DNA of 64,000 nucleotides from Alistipes dispar (GTDB taxonomy: Bacteria; Bacteroidota; Bacteroidia; Bacteroidales; Rikenellaceae), in assembly GCF_006542685.1 (NCBI RefSeq), contig NZ_AP019736.1:2158001-2222000 (forward strand), read 5' to 3'. A program made the translations under genes and the position numbers. Positions 34,298-42,134 of the stretch are shown here, in pieces (the stretch's first letter is position 1; every line of letters starts with the position of its first letter). Under the pieces are notes generated by a model. It did no database searches and had not been told where the DNA came from. It saw only the letters and a list, made by a program, of their open reading frames with translations.

Positions 34298-35422
34298 ATG
34301 CGAATGCTGAAACATCCCGTCATCCTTCTCCTTTCGTCGGTCCTCTGCGCCGCGCCCTCCGCTGTCCGGGCGGGCGGTCTGATGCCGTTCGGGCAGCGGA
34401 CCTCCGGGACGGCCGTCCCGGAAGAGACCGGCGGCTCTGCGGCAGGGTCCTCCGATACGCTGGCGGTCCGGAGCGCCGGGCGCGCCTTTTCCGTGTAGGT
34501 CCACGGGACCGTGCGCGGCAAGTTCGAATACCAGCCCGAAATCGGCAAGGGGCGCTTCGAGGTGCGGAACGCCCGCTTCAGCCTTTCGGGCGATCTGCTG
34601 CCGGCGGTGGCCTACAAGGCGGAGATCGACCTCTCGGACGAAGGTTCGATCAAGATGCTCGACGCCTATGTCCGGCTGGGGATGCTGCGCCGCAGGCTCT
34701 CCTTCACGATTGGACAGATGCGCGTGCCGTTCACCATCGACGCCCACCGTTCGCCCCACGAGCAGTATTTCGCCAACCGCTCGTTCATCGCCAAGCAGGC
34801 GGGGAACGTGCGCGACGTCGGGGCGACGCTCGGCTGGCGGTTCGGGCGGCGTGTGCCGGTGGTGCTCGAGGCGGGCGTTTTCAACGGTTCGGGGCTGACC
34901 GCGCAGAAGGATTTCTGGACCGGACGGTTCAACTATTCGCTCAAGGCGCAGGCACGGCTGGGCGGGCGTTTCAACCTGTCGGCCAGCATGCAGAAGATAC
35001 GTCCCGGCGAGGTCGATATCATGATGTACGACGCCGGGGCCTACTACGAGCACGGCCGCTGGCATGTCGAGGGCGAATACCTGCGCAAGGAGTATGCCGA
35101 CGGGCTTTTTCCCGGCGTGAATGCCGTGGATGCCTTCGTATGCCGGGATTTTCCCCTCCGGCGATGGTTCCGCAAGGTCTCGGTGCTGGCGCGTTACGAC
35201 TACATGTCCGACCACAGCGACGGCCTGTTCGGTGAAGGGGGCGTGCTGGAGACGGACGACGCCCGCCGCCACCGTCTCACGGGCGGCCTGACGTTCAGCC
35301 TCGGGCTGCCCTTCACGGCCGACATCCGGCTCAACTACGAGGCCTATTTCTACCGCGAATCGGCGCGTCCGGCCCTTTCGGAGCAGGACAAACTGGTGGT
35401 GGAGCTGATGTGCCGCTTCTGA
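34298..35422 (+). pseudogene. Phosphate-selective porin (OprP/OprO)-like gene interrupted by one in-frame TAG
   Basis: From ATG 34298 the frame encodes a signal peptide (MLKHPVILLLSSVLCAAPSAVRA) and about 40 more residues, then meets TAG at 34496-34498. The same frame continues without further stops to 35422 with a porin barrel: VHGTVRGKFEYQPEIGKGRF, IGQMRVPFTIDAHRSP, FANRSFIAKQAGNVRDVG, ending in the aromatic ...VELMCRF typical of outer-membrane barrels. Total would be about 374 residues, in range for OprO/P-like porins. A single substitution (for example CAG or TGG to TAG) explains it. Either a recent pseudogene, a sequence error or rare readthrough. Confidence 0.75.
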
Positions 35423-35478
35423 TTCCGAAGACGGAGCCGTGCTCTCTTCCGGAGACTCCGGTGGCGGCGATACGACGA

Positions 35479-35507
35479 ACGGCGCGGAAATCCGTTTCCC
35501 GCGCCGT
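35479..35507. terminator. Hairpin between converging porin pseudogene and murF
   Basis: Arms 35479-35490 and 35495-35507 pair over 12 bp with one bulged base around a TCCG loop. It lies between the porin end (35422) and the murF stop (35528). There is no long T-run on either side, so termination is likely but not certain. Confidence 0.5.
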
Positions 35508-35527
35508 CCGTGCCGTGTTCCGGCGGA

Positions 35528-36811
35528 TCACAATGCCTCGAGCGCCTTCTCCAGTCCGATGCCGCGCGATCCCTTGAGCAGGACGAGCGCGTTCTCCACG
35601 GGGCGCGTGTGGAGCCGTTCGAGCAGCTCCTCGCGCGAGGCGAACAGCTCCGTCGCGGCGGGTTTGCGGGGAAGGGCCGCCACGGCGCGGGCGAACTCCG
35701 GACCGACCAGCAGCAGTTGCGTGGCGGTTCCGGCCGGAAGCGGTGCGGCGCCGGAGGCGCCGGCTCCCTGCAATGCGAGCCGGACGACGGCGGCGTGCTC
35801 TTCGGCCGACCACTCACCCAGTTCGAGCATGTCGCCCAGGATGAGCACCCGGGCCGTGCGGCGGCCGAGCGGTTCGGCGAGGAAGTTCTCGACCGACGCG
35901 CGCATGCTCGACGGATTGGCGTTGTAGCAATCGACCACGAGCGTGTTGCGCTCCGTCTCGGTGCGCTGCGAGCGGTTGTTGTCGGGCGTGTAGGAGGCGA
36001 TGGCACGGCGTATCTCCCCGTCGGGGATGCCGAAGCGGTGTCCCACGGCGACGGCCGCGGCGATGTTGTATCGGTTGTAGCTACCTTCGAGCCGGTTTTC
36101 CAAGCCGTCGGCCAGCGAGCGCGAATAGCGTTCGACGGCCATCGCGGGGCGTTCGGCGGCCATCGCCGAGAGCGTCGCGTCCTCCTCGGGGACGAAGGCC
36201 GTGCCGCCGTGCGCGGCGAGGTAGTCGAACAGCTCGCCCTTGCCGCGGCGGACCCCCTCGGGGCCTCCGAACCCTTCGAGGTGGGCGCGTCCCACGTTGG
36301 TCAGCAGGCCGTAGTCGGGTTCGGCGACGGAGGCCAGCAGGGCGATTTCGCCGCAGGCGCTCGCGCCCATCTCCACGATGCCGAACTGCGTGCGGGCATC
36401 CATCGCCAGCAGCGTCAGCGGGACGCCGATGTGGTTGTTGAGGTTGCCGCGGGTGGCATAGACCTCGAAACGGCTCGCGAGGACGCGGCTCACGAGTTCC
36501 TTGGTGGTGGTTTTTCCGTTGCTGCCCGATATGGCGAGGATCGGGATGCCCAGTGCGCGGCGGTGTTCGCGCGCGAGGGCCTGGAGGGCTTGCAGCGTGT
36601 CGGGTACGAAACGTATGCGGGGATCGCCGCCGGCCGCCGCGGGATCGTCCGCCACGGCGAAGGCCGCTCCGCGGGCGAGGGCTTCGGCGACGAAGCGGTT
36701 GCCGTCGAACGTGGCGCCGCGCAGGGCGAAGAAGACCGACCCCGGCACGATCCGGCGCGTGTCGGTCGAGACGACGGGGTGTTCGAGGAAAAGTTCGTAG
36801 AGTTCGGACAT
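35528..36811 (-). CDS. murF: UDP-N-acetylmuramoyl-tripeptide-D-alanyl-D-alanine ligase
   Basis: Adds D-Ala-D-Ala to the peptidoglycan precursor in the cytoplasm. The start MSELYELFLEHPVVSTDTRR at 36811 gives 427 residues, normal for MurF. Visible are the Mur N-terminal domain (SVFFALRGATFDGNRF), the ATP loop ILAISGSNGKTTTKELV near residue 98, NLNNHIGVPLTLL, EMGASACGEI, and VVDCYNANPSSMRASVENF in the C-terminal domain. It follows the mannose-1-phosphate guanylyltransferase gene by 47 bp, within which there is a perfect hairpin. Confidence 0.96.
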   Translation of the reverse strand: MSELYELFLEHPVVSTDTRRIVPGSVFFALRGATFDGNRFVAEALARGAAFAVADDPAAAGGDPRIRFVPDTLQALQALAREHRRALGIPILAISGSNGKTTTKELVSRVLASRFEVYATRGNLNNHIGVPLTLLAMDARTQFGIVEMGASACGEIALLASVAEPDYGLLTNVGRAHLEGFGGPEGVRRGKGELFDYLAAHGGTAFVPEEDATLSAMAAERPAMAVERYSRSLADGLENRLEGSYNRYNIAAAVAVGHRFGIPDGEIRRAIASYTPDNNRSQRTETERNTLVVDCYNANPSSMRASVENFLAEPLGRRTARVLILGDMLELGEWSAEEHAAVVRLALQGAGASGAAPLPAGTATQLLLVGPEFARAVAALPRKPAATELFASREELLERLHTRPVENALVLLKGSRGIGLEKALEAL

Positions 36812-36824
36812 GGGGTTTTGGAAT

Positions 36825-36854
36825 GGCGGGCCGTGCGGTGCCGCACGGCCCGCC
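36825..36854. terminator. Perfect 14-bp hairpin between manC-like gene and murF
   Basis: GGCGGGCCGTGCGG (36825-36838) pairs exactly with 36841-36854 around a two-base TG centre. It occupies most of the 47-bp gap, 4 bases after the upstream stop and 13 bases before the murF ATG. With no T-run on the minus strand it may be an attenuating or mRNA-stabilising hairpin rather than a full terminator. Confidence 0.55.
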
Positions 36855-36858
36855 GCGG

Positions 36859-37932
36859 TCAGATGTGTTTGTCGCCGTTGTGGAACTTCACTTCGTCGAT
36901 GAACTTCTTGATGTTCTGCTCCTCGGCGCGGGGACAGATCAGCAGCACGTCTTCCGTGTCCACGACGATATACTCCTTCAGGCCGCTGATGACGGCGATC
37001 TTCTCCGCGGGAAGCGAGACGATCGACGAACGCGTGTCGTAGAGGTAGCACCCCTCGGCCGGCACGGCGTTGGCGTAGCGGTCCTTGCGCGAGTGCTGGT
37101 AGACCGAGCCCCACGTGCCGACGTCGCTCCAGCCGAATTCGCCGCAGCGGACGTAAACGTTGTCGGCCTTTTCCATGATACCGTAGTCGATCGAGATGGC
37201 GCGGCACTCCGAGAAGGCGATCTCCACCACGTTGCGCTCGGCGTCGGTCCCCAGGGCGCGCATCACCCCGCTGAAGAGGGCGTGGTGCTCGGGGAGGTAC
37301 TTCTCGAACGCCTCGACGATCGAGCGGACCTTCCAGACGAAGATGCCCGAGTTCCAGAAAAACTCGCCCGACTGCAGGAAGACCTGCGCCAGTTCCAGGT
37401 CGGGCTTCTCCGTGAAGCACTTGACCTTGCTGATGGGGCTGCCGTCCGAGACCTGGATGTAGCCGTATCCCGTGTCGGGGCGCGTGGGTTTGATGCCGAC
37501 GGTCATCAGCGCGTCGTGCTCCGAGGCGAAGGCGAGGCACTCGGCGATGATCCCGCGGAAGTCCTCCTCGTTGAGGATCAGGTGGTCGGCCGGAGTGACG
37601 ATCATCTCGGCGTCGGGGTTGCGCTTGAGGAGCGTGTAGGCCGCATAGGCGATGCAGGGCGCCGTGTTGCGCCCCACGGGTTCGCAGAGAACCTGCTCCT
37701 CGCCGATTTCGGGAATGTGCTCCAGCACCAGCCGTTTGTATCGGTCGTTGGTCACCACGAGGAAGTTCTCGGCGGGAACCATCTTCGCGAAGCGTTCGTA
37801 GGTGTGGCGGATGAAGGATTTCCCGGTTCCGAGAATGTCGAGGAACTGTTTGGGCCTCGACTGGCGGCTTTTGGGCCAGAAGCGGGACCCGATGCCGCCC
37901 GCCATGATGACACAATATTTATTGCTCGTCAT
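36859..37932 (-). CDS. Mannose-1-phosphate guanylyltransferase
   Basis: Makes GDP-mannose from GTP and mannose-1-phosphate, feeding mannose, fucose and related surface glycans. Starting MTSNKYCVIMAGGIGSRFWP at 37932 it has 357 residues: the nucleotidyltransferase domain only, without the isomerase half of bifunctional ManC/AlgA. The signature GGIGSRFWPKSRQSRPKQF (residues 12-30), GRNTAPCIAYAAYTL, TPADHLI and FTEKPDLELAQ are all present. The gene precedes murF in the same direction. I leave the symbol blank because manC is usually used for the longer form. Confidence 0.93.
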   Translation of the reverse strand: MTSNKYCVIMAGGIGSRFWPKSRQSRPKQFLDILGTGKSFIRHTYERFAKMVPAENFLVVTNDRYKRLVLEHIPEIGEEQVLCEPVGRNTAPCIAYAAYTLLKRNPDAEMIVTPADHLILNEEDFRGIIAECLAFASEHDALMTVGIKPTRPDTGYGYIQVSDGSPISKVKCFTEKPDLELAQVFLQSGEFFWNSGIFVWKVRSIVEAFEKYLPEHHALFSGVMRALGTDAERNVVEIAFSECRAISIDYGIMEKADNVYVRCGEFGWSDVGTWGSVYQHSRKDRYANAVPAEGCYLYDTRSSIVSLPAEKIAVISGLKEYIVVDTEDVLLICPRAEEQNIKKFIDEVKFHNGDKHI

Positions 37933-37955
37933 AGTTATATATGCGTTAAGTTCGA

Positions 37956-37983
37956 CAAAGATAAAAATATTTTCGTAACTTTG
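37956..37983. promoter_or_regulatory. Divergent -7-like boxes between manC-like gene and pssA
   Basis: Minus strand TATCTTTG (37963-37956) reads toward the guanylyltransferase gene; plus strand TAACTTTG (37976-37983) reads toward pssA, with a poor TTCG at the -33 distance (37951). Neither has a perfect -33. A plus transcript from here would have a GC-rich leader of about 170 bases. Confidence 0.4.
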
Positions 37984-38159
37984 CCGCCTGTCGTAAGTTA
38001 ATTTTTGGGCCGGAGCGCTCCCGCGGCGGCCCGCGGAGAGAGGCTTCCGCGGCGGAGACCCCCGCCGTATCGCGCCGGGAGCGCTTCCCGGAATCCAGGC
38101 CGGCGGCGGGATTGCCGGCTGCGGCCGGGGGCGCACCGCGGACGCTATTTTGAGAGACT

Positions 38160-38876
38160 ATGAAAGTTCGATTGTTCACGATACCCAATCTGCTGACGCT
38201 GGCGAATCTCGTGTGCGGTTCGGTCGGCGTGGTCATGGCGCTGAGCGGCGGCCGCCTGACGACGGCCTTCTGCCTGATGATTCTGGCCGCCGTGTTCGAC
38301 TTCTTCGACGGATTCGTGGCGCGCCTGCTGGGACAGAGCTCGCCGATCGGTCTGCAGCTCGATTCGCTGTCGGACGACATTTCGTTCGGGTTGCTGCCCG
38401 CCTCGATCCTCTACGTGCTCTACGGCCGGATGCCGTCGTTGTGGCTGGGCGAAGGCCCGGCGGCGGAGGCGGCGGCCTATGCGGTTTTCGTCGTCGCGGC
38501 CTTCGCGGCGCTGCGTCTGGCGAAATTCAACATCGACGACACGCAGCGCACGGAGTTCTGCGGCCTGCCCTCGCCGGCCGCAGCGCTGCTCTGCGGGTCG
38601 CTGGGGCTGCTGGCCGAGCGGAACGGACTCGTGCTTCCGCGCGAGGCGGTCCTGGCCGTGGCCGCGGCCGCGGCGTGGCTGATGGTCTCCGGGATCAGGA
38701 TGTTCGCGCTCAAGTTCCACGGCTTCGGCTGGCGGGGCAACGAGCTGCGCTATTCGTTTCTGGCGGCCGGTGCGGCGATGATCGTGCTGTTGCGCGGCTA
38801 TGCCGTGCCGCTCGTTATCGCGCTCTACGTCGTCGTCTCCTTCGTGCGCGGCCTCGCGTGCCGTACAAACCAATGA
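38160..38876 (+). CDS. pssA: CDP-diacylglycerol-serine O-phosphatidyltransferase
   Basis: Makes phosphatidylserine, the precursor of phosphatidylethanolamine, in the inner membrane. The 238-residue protein has several hydrophobic helices and the CDP-alcohol phosphotransferase motif DG-x2-AR-x8-G-x3-D-x3-D at residues about 49-71 (seen as DFFDGFVARLLGQSSPIG followed by LQLDSLSDD). FNIDDTQRTEFCGLPSPAAA is typical of the type II PssA. It ends 10 bp before the putative porin gene. A 227-bp leader region upstream has no gene. Confidence 0.94.
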   Translation: MKVRLFTIPNLLTLANLVCGSVGVVMALSGGRLTTAFCLMILAAVFDFFDGFVARLLGQSSPIGLQLDSLSDDISFGLLPASILYVLYGRMPSLWLGEGPAAEAAAYAVFVVAAFAALRLAKFNIDDTQRTEFCGLPSPAAALLCGSLGLLAERNGLVLPREAVLAVAAAAAWLMVSGIRMFALKFHGFGWRGNELRYSFLAAGAAMIVLLRGYAVPLVIALYVVVSFVRGLACRTNQ

Positions 38877-38886
38877 GAGCGGGTAC

Positions 38887-41028
38887 ATGGGTCGTTTGTC
38901 GCATCGCATAGGGTTGACACTGTTGTCCGGGCTGCTGCTGGCAGTGCCCGGGGCGGTGCGTTCCCAGAATTTCGATGCCAGCACCCTCATGCGCGCGCAG
39001 CGCAACGGCGAGACGAACAACCTCTACGGCAACAACCCCTTCGAGCAGCCCGAGGACGAGAACGGCGAGGGACAGCAGCAGGATACGACCAAGAAGGAGC
39101 GCAAAATCCGCAAGCCGCTCGAATCCTACTTCTTCGACGACTCGGTCCGTGCGCTCAACAACTTCCGGTGGCACGTGAACCGCGAGTACAACCGCGTGAC
39201 GGTCATGCCGCTGGACACCACGCTGACCGATTACAGGATCGACTATCCGTTCTTCCGCGAGGACGTGGGCGACATCGCGCAGGGTGCGCTGGGACAGACT
39301 TCGCTGCCGCTGAACTACTTCCGCCGCCCGCAGGATTTCGACTTCAGCTTCGCGAGCCCCTATTACGCCTATACCTACAATATGGAGAACGTGGACTTCT
39401 ACAACACGAAGAAGCCCATGATCCGCATGAGCTACGAGGAGTCGGGACAGAAGCGTTTCCGGGAGGAGAACTTCGAAATCATGCACGCCCAGAACATCTC
39501 GCCGACGACGGGGTTCAATGTCGATTACAAGGCGCGCGGCACCCGCGGACAGTATGTCTGGTCGCGGACCAAGAACCACAATCTGGCCGTGGCGTTCAGC
39601 CACACGGGCAAGCGCTACTCGGTCCATGCGGCCTATTACAACAACAAGATCGAACAGCAGGAGAACGGCGGCGTGGTCGGCGTATGGGCCCTGCGGGACA
39701 CCGTTTTCGAGATGCCGTCGGGTATTCCGATGAAACTGGCCGACGCCGAGGCGAAGAATGTTTACCGCAACAACGCCTTCTTCGTCACGCAGTCCTTCGC
39801 CATTCCGTTGCAGCGCGTCACGGAGAGCGACTTCTCGGTGGCCAACCTTTCGACCGTCTATGTGGGCCATTCGTTCGAGTACAGCTCGTGGAGCAAGGTC
39901 TATACCGACCTGAACATGCCCTACACCGACGAACGGGACCACCGCGACGAGAACGGCGAATTCGTTTCGGCCGAGCACAACTACTACGACGACTGGTTCA
40001 TCAACCCGCAGCAGACGCGCGATTCGCTCTACGAGCGGGTCATTTCGAACCGGTTTTTCGTGCAGGCCCAGCCGTGGGACCGCAACGGCGTGGTGGGTAC
40101 GATCGACGCGGGGCTGGGGATCGACATGCACACCTACTCGCAGTTCGAGCTGAAAGACTACCTGACGGGCGGCTATACGAAGGTCGATAAGACGAGCTAT
40201 TTCGCTTACGGCGCCGTCAGCGGCAAAATCAAGAAATACGTCGGATGGGACGCGAACCTGAAGTTCTACCCGTCCGGGTACAGAGGCGGGGATATCGAGA
40301 TCGGCGCGCACCTCGCGCTGACGGGCTATCTCCGCGGACACCCCCTGATTCTCGAGGGGCGGTTCTCGATGGACCGCCGTTCGCCCAATTACTGGCAGGA
40401 GAATCTGTTCTCGAACCATTACAGATGGTCCGCTCCTTTGAACAAGGAGAATGAGACTCGGTTCGAGGTGAAGTTTTCGGTCCCCGACTACGCTTTCGAG
40501 GCGGGGGCGTGGCAGGGCGTCCTGTCCGACAAGATCTATTACGGTCCGGACGGGAACGTGGCCCAGCACGACGGAAGCGTCAGCCTCACGAGTGTGTATG
40601 CCCGCAAGGATTTCCGTTTAGGCGGACTTCATCTGGACAACAGGGTATTGTTGCAGTGGAGTACGGATCAGGAAGTCATCCCCGTTCCGCTTTTGAGCGC
40701 CTTCCTCTCGTATTACTACGAGTTCTGGGTCGTGCGCGACGTGCTGCGCCTGCAGATCGGACTGGACGGACGCTTCAATACGCGGTATTATGCGCCCTCC
40801 TACAATCCGGCTCTGTCGGTGTACTACAACCAGCGGGAGATGGAGGTGGGGAACTATCCCTATCTCGACGCTTTCGTCATGGGAAAGTGGAAGCGAATGC
40901 GCATCTTTCTGAAATACCAGCATGTGAACAAGGGGCTGTTCGGCAACGGCGAGTATTTCTCGGCGGCCGGATACCCGCTCAATCCGGGCATGTTCAAGAT
41001 CGGTATTTCGTGGGGATTCTATGATTAG
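38887..41028 (+). CDS. Putative porin (large Bacteroidota outer-membrane beta-barrel family)
   Basis: A 713-residue secreted protein; ATG 38887 gives the signal peptide MGRLSHRIGLTLLSGLLLAV. The early mature region is polar and acidic (NNPFEQPEDENGEGQQQD) and KPLESYFFDDSVRALNNF follows. The rest is alternating beta strands with aromatic girdle residues and it ends GMFKIGISWGFYD, a barrel terminus. This matches the Bacteroidota putative porin family, whose transport role is untested. It sits between pssA (10 bp) and the lytic transglycosylase (44 bp), so the three are probably cotranscribed envelope genes. Confidence 0.85.
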   Translation: MGRLSHRIGLTLLSGLLLAVPGAVRSQNFDASTLMRAQRNGETNNLYGNNPFEQPEDENGEGQQQDTTKKERKIRKPLESYFFDDSVRALNNFRWHVNREYNRVTVMPLDTTLTDYRIDYPFFREDVGDIAQGALGQTSLPLNYFRRPQDFDFSFASPYYAYTYNMENVDFYNTKKPMIRMSYEESGQKRFREENFEIMHAQNISPTTGFNVDYKARGTRGQYVWSRTKNHNLAVAFSHTGKRYSVHAAYYNNKIEQQENGGVVGVWALRDTVFEMPSGIPMKLADAEAKNVYRNNAFFVTQSFAIPLQRVTESDFSVANLSTVYVGHSFEYSSWSKVYTDLNMPYTDERDHRDENGEFVSAEHNYYDDWFINPQQTRDSLYERVISNRFFVQAQPWDRNGVVGTIDAGLGIDMHTYSQFELKDYLTGGYTKVDKTSYFAYGAVSGKIKKYVGWDANLKFYPSGYRGGDIEIGAHLALTGYLRGHPLILEGRFSMDRRSPNYWQENLFSNHYRWSAPLNKENETRFEVKFSVPDYAFEAGAWQGVLSDKIYYGPDGNVAQHDGSVSLTSVYARKDFRLGGLHLDNRVLLQWSTDQEVIPVPLLSAFLSYYYEFWVVRDVLRLQIGLDGRFNTRYYAPSYNPALSVYYNQREMEVGNYPYLDAFVMGKWKRMRIFLKYQHVNKGLFGNGEYFSAAGYPLNPGMFKIGISWGFYD

Positions 41029-41072
41029 CGTACTGTTCTGCGCGGTATGAACTGCCCGCAAAACAACCTTTT

Positions 41073-41777
41073 ATGTTAAAAAAGACTGTTTTAACATTTG
41101 CGTTCCTGACTGTTTTGACGACATTTTACGGTTTCAACGCCCGCTTCGGCTCCCCCGTGACGGATGAGGAGCTGCGGAGCGAAACCGCGACGGGGCTCTC
41201 TCCGACGGACGCCCTGCTCGAGGAGAGGACCTGCGTGATTTCGGCCTACGACAACCTGATCCGCGACATCAGCGAGCCGGAAGGCAACGACTGGCGGCTG
41301 CTGTCGGCCATCGCCTACCACGAGTCGCGGTTCACGCCCGACGTCACGTCGCGCCGCGGGGCGAAGGGCCTCATGCAGATCATGCCTTCGGTGGCGCGTC
41401 AGTTCGACATTCCGATCGAGGAGGTGGCCGATCCCGCCACCAACGTGTGGCTGGCGAACAAGCTGCTCTCGAAGATCGAGGCGACGCTCCGCCTTCCGGA
41501 AGGTATTTCCGAGAAGGATCGGATGGGTATTCTTCTGGCCTGCTACAACGGCGGCATCGGCCATGTGACCGATGCCCGGCGGCTGGCCCGGCTCCACGGC
41601 GAAGACCCGAATTCGTGGGAAGTGGTGGCGCGCTATCTCACGCTGAAGGCCCGGCCCGAATACTACGAGAGCGAGGCGGTCCGTTACGGCCGCTTCACCG
41701 GAGGCCGGCAGACGCTCGCCTATGTGGAGGACGTCATCGGACGCTATGATACATACTGCCGCATCGCCCGGAGGTGA
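41073..41777 (+). CDS. Lytic transglycosylase (SLT domain)
   Basis: Cleaves the peptidoglycan glycan strand. The 234-residue protein has an N-terminal signal or anchor (MLKKTVLTFAFLTVLTTFYG) and one SLT lysozyme-like domain: the catalytic Glu in LLSAIAYHESRFTPDV near residue 86, GAKGLMQIMPSVARQF, and LLACYNGGIGHVTDARRLA. It has no LysM or extra domain. A terminator hairpin follows after about 50 bp. Confidence 0.93.
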   Translation: MLKKTVLTFAFLTVLTTFYGFNARFGSPVTDEELRSETATGLSPTDALLEERTCVISAYDNLIRDISEPEGNDWRLLSAIAYHESRFTPDVTSRRGAKGLMQIMPSVARQFDIPIEEVADPATNVWLANKLLSKIEATLRLPEGISEKDRMGILLACYNGGIGHVTDARRLARLHGEDPNSWEVVARYLTLKARPEYYESEAVRYGRFTGGRQTLAYVEDVIGRYDTYCRIARR

Positions 41778-41828
41778 TTCGGCGGAAAATACGGAGGGAG
41801 ACCGTCCGAAAGGTCTCCGCGAAACGGA

Positions 41829-41877
41829 AATTCACCCCTGCCGCATGTATTGCGGCGGGGGTGAATTCGTTTTTTTG
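41829..41877 (+). terminator. Intrinsic terminator after the lytic transglycosylase, copy 2 of a recurrent palindrome
   Basis: A 17-bp stem (41829-41845 with 41851-41867, one wobble) and TGTAT loop is followed by CGTTTTTTT, a textbook terminator. Its 5' arm AATTCACCCCTGCCGCA is nearly identical to that of the gdhA terminator at 26163-26199. Confidence 0.9.
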
Positions 41878-42047
41878 CGGGGTGCAGGCGTACCGGACGG
41901 CGCCTTTCGTCGGGCCTCGCCGGGAGAGTGGGCGGCAGTTGCCGGGAGTTGCCGGGGCGCATCGGTCCCGAAGAATCGCGGGCCCGTGCGGTTGTCGGGG
42001 GAGGCGTGCGGCGACGGCCGTATCGGCGCCGGGGACCCGTCGGAAAT

Positions 42048-42127
42048 GAGGACGCCGCGGCACGGATGCACAGGCATCCGCACTGCGGCGTCCTCACGGG
42101 CGGGGCGGAACCTCGGGAATTCCGCCC
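42048..42127 (-). terminator. Tandem hairpins downstream of the PCMD lipoprotein gene
   Basis: First hairpin in transcription order is 42127-42103 (8-bp stem, GGGCGGAA type). The second has an outer 11-bp stem (42048-42058 with 42085-42095) and an inner 7-bp stem CGGATGC/GCATCCG (42063-42069 with 42074-42080). ATTTCC follows on the minus strand. Likely the end of the 45.6-42.1 kb operon. Confidence 0.6.
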
Positions 42128-42134
42128 GCACCCG

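Larger units (their letters stand above)
41778..42134. other. 357-bp intergenic region with several hairpins, no gene seen
   Basis: Lies between the converging lytic transglycosylase and PCMD lipoprotein genes. It holds the terminator palindrome at 41829-41867, a two-part hairpin at 42048-42095, and a small hairpin at 42103-42127. No convincing reading frame, tRNA or repeat array is present in the 41880-42040 part, which is GC-rich and unremarkable. Confidence 0.6.
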
